DNA of 64,000 nucleotides from Lindgomyces ingoldianus (lineage: Eukaryota > Ascomycota > Dothideomycetes > Pleosporales > Lindgomycetaceae): NCBI RefSeq assembly GCF_010093535.1, contig NW_022985173.1, forward strand, positions 570,876 through 634,875, in the 5' to 3' direction. Position 1 is the first letter of the stretch; every line of letters begins with the position of its first letter. Below the pieces are notes generated by a model. It worked only from the letters and a program-made list of their open reading frames with translations, was not told the origin of the DNA and made no database searches. Shown here piece after piece: positions 58,801 through 64,000 of the stretch. The position numbers were made by a program, and so were the translations under genes.

Positions 58801-61000
58801 GTGTTAGGGTGTCTAGGATGTAATACATTACATTACTAACTAGGTTAGTAATTTATATAGTACTAATTAATTCTGTTAATCCTTATCTTTTAAAGCTAAT
58901 ACTCTTCTTCCTTAGTGTCTAGTCTACTTTTATATAAGGGAATTCTTGCAGGTATGCTTTAAGTTGTAACTTCCCTACAGTAGAGATCCTTACTGTGCTA
59001 GTATCCTATAGTTTACCTTAGTATACTATATAGTATTAATCTTTAAGGATAAACTGTTCTGCGTATCTTTTAGGTTCTAGGCTGTAGATGTCCTCTACAG
59101 TTGCGCAGTAGAGAAATGTAGCATTAGTAAGGTAGTTAATAATCTTCTTACCTTCCTCTTTATTTAAGTTATTATTATTGTGCAACTTCTCTTTCTTCTA
59201 CTCTAGCTTACCTTTAAACTCTTAAATGTACACATTTACCTCTTTATATGTTAGTGTCTTGTTATAGAATCTTTTATATAAAGAGATATATTAGCGTTTT
59301 GCATAAAATTAATCTATGTAAAGATAATTTATTAACTAACATTCTTTCTTATAACAGATAAAGCATTACTTTAATTATGCAGAGAACTGTGGTCTAAATA
59401 ATTCTCTATATCCCCTTAGGCTTCTTCTATGTTATTAATAGCTATGTGTACGTAGTAAGCTATATTGCCTATTAGTGTAGTACATGTCCTAAGATTTGTT
59501 TATAAATGTATTGTTCTGTTAATTAATTATAACCTAAAGTGCTAAATAGAGGTTACTGTACAGTGCCTTATATATAGGCTTAATTAAGAACATTACTTGT
59601 TTAAGTTTAAGTTGCCCTTAGTATGCTTATATAATAGCAGTGTAAAGCAGTATCTTGCCTTAGAATTATAGACTAAAAGCTTTTTATATAAGAGTAAGTT
59701 TATTAATTATAGCTTTAAAAGCTTTATATAGAGTTTTTATAAAGTTTTTTTACTTACTTTATATAAAGCTTATTATTATCTAATCTGTTTAATACTAGTT
59801 GTAGTTTACATTAGTATTAAAGTAATTGCTAAGCTGCTTGTACAGTAACTTCTATAATTATTCTAGACTAATATTATAAAGGTAGAACATGTGTGCGCGC
59901 CCTTTAAGGATATTAGGAAAGATGCTTACGTACAATGCCTTAGAGATAGCAAGGTATTAGCAGAGCTTAATAAATACTATAGCCTTATTAGCTAGGATAT
60001 TATATAGTTGCCCTGTGTAGTTGTTCTCCTTCCTCTATGCCTTCTAGAATTGTACAACCTTCTTAGGCGCAAGGTTCTCTACTGTAATATCTTATGTAGG
60101 TAGAAGTTAGTATAGATTGTACAGTAATTAAATTATATACAGTAGGTACAAGCTTTAGGGAATCTTATGTAGAGCTGTGGCTACAGGAACATGTAGCTGC
60201 CTAGTCGTGCTTTTGTACAGTAAGCTATTACAAGGTAGTTGTACTAATTGCAGAGGAAGTATTAGGTCTGCAGGTAATTTGTACAGGGACATCCTCTGTT
60301 GCGTTAAGACTAGCAATAGTAGTAATAGTTTTATATAATGCTCTAGTAGGACAGTAAACATGTGTTCTTCTTTTATAAGTCTATATAGTGTAGTAGCTTT
60401 TATTATGTCTTTCTTAAAGCTAATGCTTTTATTCTGTAAAGTAGTAATTAGTTTTTATAGAAATAGTTAGCTAAGATCTTTAAAGTGTATAAGCTCCTAC
60501 TCTACAAAGTTATTCTAAAAGTTCTTAAGCATATGTACGTCTGTTGCGCTTAACGCGCAGAGTTTTATAATTAAGTTAGCTGCGTACAAATTAAGCTTTT
60601 TTTTAAGTGTGTTATTTAATAGTTTAATCTTATCTACCTAATCTTTAATGTTTGTCTGCTTTGCTAGGGTCTTTGCTAAGATGCCTATAAAAGGTACGTA
60701 TTAGTTGTACGTTAATATGTTATGTTAGCTAGTTATAGATGGAGCTGGCGTCGCTTGTTGCTCTATAGTAGTTAATTATGCGTTGTCGCGCGCTGTCTTA
60801 CTTCTTGTTGTACGCTGCCTCTAAACAGCCTTGTGCAAAAAGATAAAACAGACCTCCTAGTGTTAAACAAGCACTACTATTTGTATAATACTTTTAAATA
60901 GTATTGTATAGACAGGTTTCTTGCTCTTGCTTAGGTAACTAAACAGAGATTTACAGCTACTTACACATAAATTAGACTCTATTTTTACTCTTGCTAATTT
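55900..61000 (-). pseudogene. Copia E Gag-Pol, RIPed
   Basis: Minus-strand domains: gag-like (about 60100-60800, including a Leu-rich 68-codon stretch at 60155-60361), integrase (about 57930-59050; the open stretch 57929-58126 reads NILKTKLGDCTDNKAILQM, then LVPTLLVFRAYLRIN), RVT_2 reverse transcriptase (about 56615-57380; open stretch 56615-56863 with SLQTDNTLSI and KKLQKVKFYAKG), and RNase H (about 55920-56560, with LVKLGTTSEKRLMINIMSL). The order IN then RT defines Ty1/Copia. TAA/TAG codons replace Gln/Trp. Confidence 0.85.
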
Positions 61001-61103
61001 ATAGTTAAAGTAGTAAGGAAAAGGATTCTTCTTGTACGCAAACCTTTAAACAGAAAGGTATAAGAAGAGCTTCCTCTCTTATAGTATTTAAACTACTAAT
61101 TAG

Positions 61104-61369
61104 TGTTAAATGGACCCTCTGCTAGCTAGCACTTGGTGTTAGCAAATGCGTACAAGACGGAGAGGTTTGCACGGTGTAAACATTGCATGGGGGTGTTAGG
61201 TAACTAGTGTTGATTGCTTCTTGTTTTTCCTCCGTACAGAGGAAAAGGGGGATATCTAGATGTTCGCGCACGGAGGTTCGCGCACGAGCATCATGTGACA
61301 TAGATACGTGATCCTGCTCGTGCGTGATCGCTCGTATCCAGGCCGCGACGCTGCTGCTGCGTACGGACA
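61104..61369 (-). repeat. Copia E 5' LTR (type 2)
   Basis: 266 bp, nearly unmutated. On the minus strand it starts TGTCCGTACGCAGCAGC, with the intact tgctcgtgcg inverted repeat. It is followed inward by the constant ctaattagtagttt. Confidence 0.92.
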
Positions 61370-61374
61370 ATATT

Positions 61375-63778
61375 TTAATATGCTTTAACTTTAAAATAAC
61401 TTAATTTCTTACACTAAAGTGCTTTTTTAAATGCTTAGTGTTATACTATTTAACCTAGTGCTGCTATGCCTACTTAAGGCATAAGTGTATAGCTTCTTAT
61501 TACTTATTCTATTTTAAAAAATAAGCAACTACTTAGTCCTATAGGGCTAGTGCCTTTTTAGACTTATTTTATACCTAGAGTAGGCGCTTAAGCTAATAAT
61601 TATTCTTAACTCTATTAAAGCTTTTTAAGGTAACTCTGTACGCTACGCGTATTAGGCATTTACTATAGAAAAAGTGTTTTTTAGAGTTGTAAGCATACTC
61701 TGTGTATAATAGCAGCTTACACTAATTATCCTACTAGTAGTTTAAGTATAACTATAAAAATAACTTTAATTTTTAATTTTAATACTTAGTTTACTTATTA
61801 GTTTAAGAATAAAAAGCTATACTAAGCTAGTAGTTAATCTTTAAGTAGAAGTAGATATTTAACTAAAACTAACTAGTAAAGATTAAACTATAATTAGAAA
61901 TAAGAGTATCTAGTAGTCTTATTTTTATAAAAAATTACTTTTTTAGAAAAGTAGCTAGTTTTCTTGCTATAATAGTCTTAGTAATAAGAAGGTACTAGAT
62001 GTACTTTAAAAAGCAGTTAATAAGTACTAAAATTAAGTTATAAGTACTACTTATAAAGTCTTTTAACTCTAGTAAGTTAGTAATAAAGTCTAGTAAGTAG
62101 TACTTTTATAAAGAAGTAAGTAAAAGTAAAAGTTTTAGTAACTTTTAAAGCTTATACTACTAAATCTTATTTAGCTAGCATAGTGTGCACTTTATAACAT
62201 ACTTATAAACATTATAGTAAAGGTATAGCTAGTAGTATTTCTTTTTAAAAAGGTCTATAGTCTTTTTAACACTGTAATGCTTTTTTATAAAGTTATTATA
62301 GTTTTTTATTAAAATATTTTAACATAAGGCTTTATTATCTAGAATCTACACTCTTCTATTCCTGCGCAGGACACCTATAGGGTTATACTTCTAAAATAGA
62401 GTGCTTTTTTTTACTTTATTTACCTTTTTTTTTATTAAGAGCGCATTTAACTAATAGGCTTTATTAGTTTCCTACACTTACTTAATGTACTTAAAAAGAT
62501 GTTTTAGAACTTTTAAAGTATAAGTGTTTTTATCTTATATAGCTATAATAGTAAGATAGTTTAGTAATAACATTTTATAAATATAAAGGTAATAAAGAAA
62601 CTTTTTTATAACATCCTAGGTCTATTATTACATTATAAGTTCCTTATAGAGGACCTGCAGCGCTTTAGGATTAACTGCCCTATAACTACTATAGTTTATA
62701 GGAATAACAGGTTAGGTTAATAAAGGTGTACCTCTAATAATTAACATTATGTTAGGTGGATTTAGGGATTCCCTAGGTATAGTACAGCACCTTGCTAGGT
62801 TACTGTTAGAAGAAGTTATACTACACGCTGCCTAACTAGTGTAATAAGCTGTAGATGTTTAAATTATCTACACTTAAAGCTTTTACTATAAAGTTAAGAG
62901 CATTATGTTTTATAGTAATTTTACTTTTTCTAAGAAGACCCCTTTTATGTAATTAGGTCTCCTAGATAGTCTATTAGCTAGGTTTTTTAGACCTAGCTTG
63001 TATTTAATCTTAAAATTAAACTGCGCTAGCTCTTCTGCCTAGTAGGCTTACTTAGAGGAGAGCTTTTTTATTATTATAAAATAGCACAGATTGTTATAAT
63101 TAGAGAGTACTTAGATTATACTTAAGGTGTACTTTAGGTAGTGCCTTTAATGTTTAAAGCTCTTTATAATTACGCATAACTTCTTATTGTGCGTATGCTA
63201 ACAGAGTTATAGGCCGCTTAACTTACAGCTCTAGAAGGCTATAGGCCTTTAGTAGTAATTTACTACTAGCTTAGAGAACTAAAGCTAGAGCAGTATTACT
63301 GCTATAGTAAACTTAAAAGTGTTTATAATAATTATAACTAGCTTTAATAGATTAAAGTGCTAAAAAACTAAAGCATTTATAAATTTTAACTTAAAAGTTA
63401 GAAAGGTGTTGTAGGCCTTTTTAAGCTAGAACTATTTCTAGTACTACTTTGTAAGACTCTTATAATTCTGCTTTGCTTTCTTCTTTTTTTTTAAGTTAGG
63501 GCCCTTACAGGGCAGACTTAGGGCTTAAGCGGCTGTTATATAGTTAACTAGTAGGCGTGCAATCTCTAAGTAATTATAGACAAATCTTTAATAAAAGTTT
63601 ATAAAGCCTAGAAATACCTAGATGTCCTTAAAGCTCTCTAGCTTAGGCTATTCCTTAATTATCTAGACGCGTAATAAGTCTATTACTACACCTTCTAGTG
63701 TAACTATAAAGCCTAGGAACTTAACAGCCTTTGTCTTAAAAGAACATTTAGATGCCTTATAGTACAGTCTTTATTCTT
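61375..63778 (-). pseudogene. G4 reverse transcriptase and RNase H region, RIPed
   Basis: On the minus strand from 63778: RLYYKASKCSFKTKAVKF, LGFIVTLEGVVIDLLRV, then ESFKDI-VFLGFINFY and RFVYNYLEIARLL. This is the C-terminal half of a Gypsy reverse transcriptase. Downstream (about 63400-63520) is the linker to RNase H (LSPKSAL-GP). Further regions to 61375 are too RIPed to assign. Confidence 0.75.
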
Positions 63779-64000
63779 GTTAGATTAAAGCACTGTTTCT
63801 AGGCTTCCTAAGATGAATGATGGGTTTAGATATAATGTATGGGATGATTGATTAATTGTATTAATTGTGTTCATTGTGTTGATTTATTAATCCTTTTTCT
63901 GCTCTACTTGTGTTGCTCGGCTTTTTGTTCTGCCGATCCGAGTCCCTCGCGCACTAGCCCTATGCGCGACCAGCTTGCAACATGCTGCAATTTGCTGCAA
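63779..64000 (+). repeat. TGTTAG repeat, second copy (partial)
   Basis: Matches 12362-12573 base for base apart from transitions and small indels. It starts at the same TGTTAGATTAAAGC word and runs into the same gctgcaatttgctgcaa minisatellite at the window end. The abrupt start inside the G4 RT marks it as an insertion, probably an LTR. Confidence 0.7.

Larger units (their letters stand above)
55272..61369 (-). mobile_element. Copia retrotransposon E (266-bp LTRs), least decayed
   Basis: A 6098-bp Ty1/Copia element on the minus strand, nested in G4, with 266-bp type 2 LTRs (55272-55537 and 61104-61369) and target duplication atatt. It keeps more C and G than Copia A-D, and its domains read in longer stretches, so it is probably the youngest Copia here. 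It still has stops and is not functional. Confidence 0.95.
52190..63778 (-). mobile_element. Gypsy retrotransposon G4 (second family), split by Copia E, 5' end missing
   Basis: A minus-strand Ty3/Gypsy element. The 3' LTR is at about 52190-52590, the polypurine tract next to it, then integrase-side sequence (52608-55271), Copia E, and RNase H/RT sequence (61375-63778). Copia E is bounded by the duplication atatt, proving that both parts are one element. The RT text at 63560-63778 (KASKCSFKTKAVKFLGFIV, then FKDI-VFLGFINFY) is clearly Gypsy but differs from G1-G3. It is broken off at 63779 by another repeat just after where the YxDD box should be. Confidence 0.8.

Noticed and set aside
61122..61370. 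Minus-strand 82-codon frame
   Set aside because: It lies wholly inside the Copia E 5' LTR, which is non-coding in this family.

Overview
The window looks like a transposon-packed, AT-rich stretch of a filamentous ascomycete (Pezizomycotina) genome. The evidence is short GT-AG introns of about 40-120 nt, a HET-domain gene, a fungal-type HNH gene, and many LTR retrotransposons carrying the C-to-T / G-to-A decay expected of repeat-induced point mutation (RIP): TpA-rich text, with TAA/TAG codons where CAA, CAG or TGG are expected. No bacterial features (operons, CRISPR, rRNA) were seen. No species is claimed.

Layout. 1-789 is the 5' end of a minus-strand Gypsy element (G3). 790-1992 and 40542-about 41880 are the two halves of an older AT-rich host sequence. 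Into it, with the target duplication ttaag, inserted one plus-strand Gypsy element (G1) that now spans 1993-40536 because other elements jumped into it: an unresolved insert X (4244-12961) carrying Copia A (5193-10892); Copia B (13112-30875), which itself holds Copia C (16648-22537, minus) and Gypsy G2 (22613-28277, minus); and Copia D (32485-38872). All of these except X have matching LTR pairs and exact 5-bp target duplications, so the order of insertion can be read directly. A 290-base assembly gap lies at 12574-12863.

About 41.9-52.2 kb is an island of ordinary base composition with host genes, all on the minus strand: a broken membrane-protein gene (42397-42981), an apparently intact three-exon HNH endonuclease gene (44587-45631) enclosed by direct repeats, inverted repeats and minisatellites, a HET-domain pseudogene riddled with nonsense codons but no frameshift (48315-about 49945), and one or two unrecognised spliced genes (50193-51127 and 51499-51989).

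52190-63778 is a second Gypsy family (G4, minus) whose 3' LTR is GC-balanced while its interior is heavily RIPed. It is split by Copia E (55272-61369, minus), the least decayed Copia. From 63779 to the window end G4 is interrupted by the sequence that also occurs at 12362-12573.

The genes do not form a pathway. The unifying theme is genome defence: RIP has destroyed the retrotransposons and apparently leaked into neighbouring single-copy genes, while the HNH cassette is spared.
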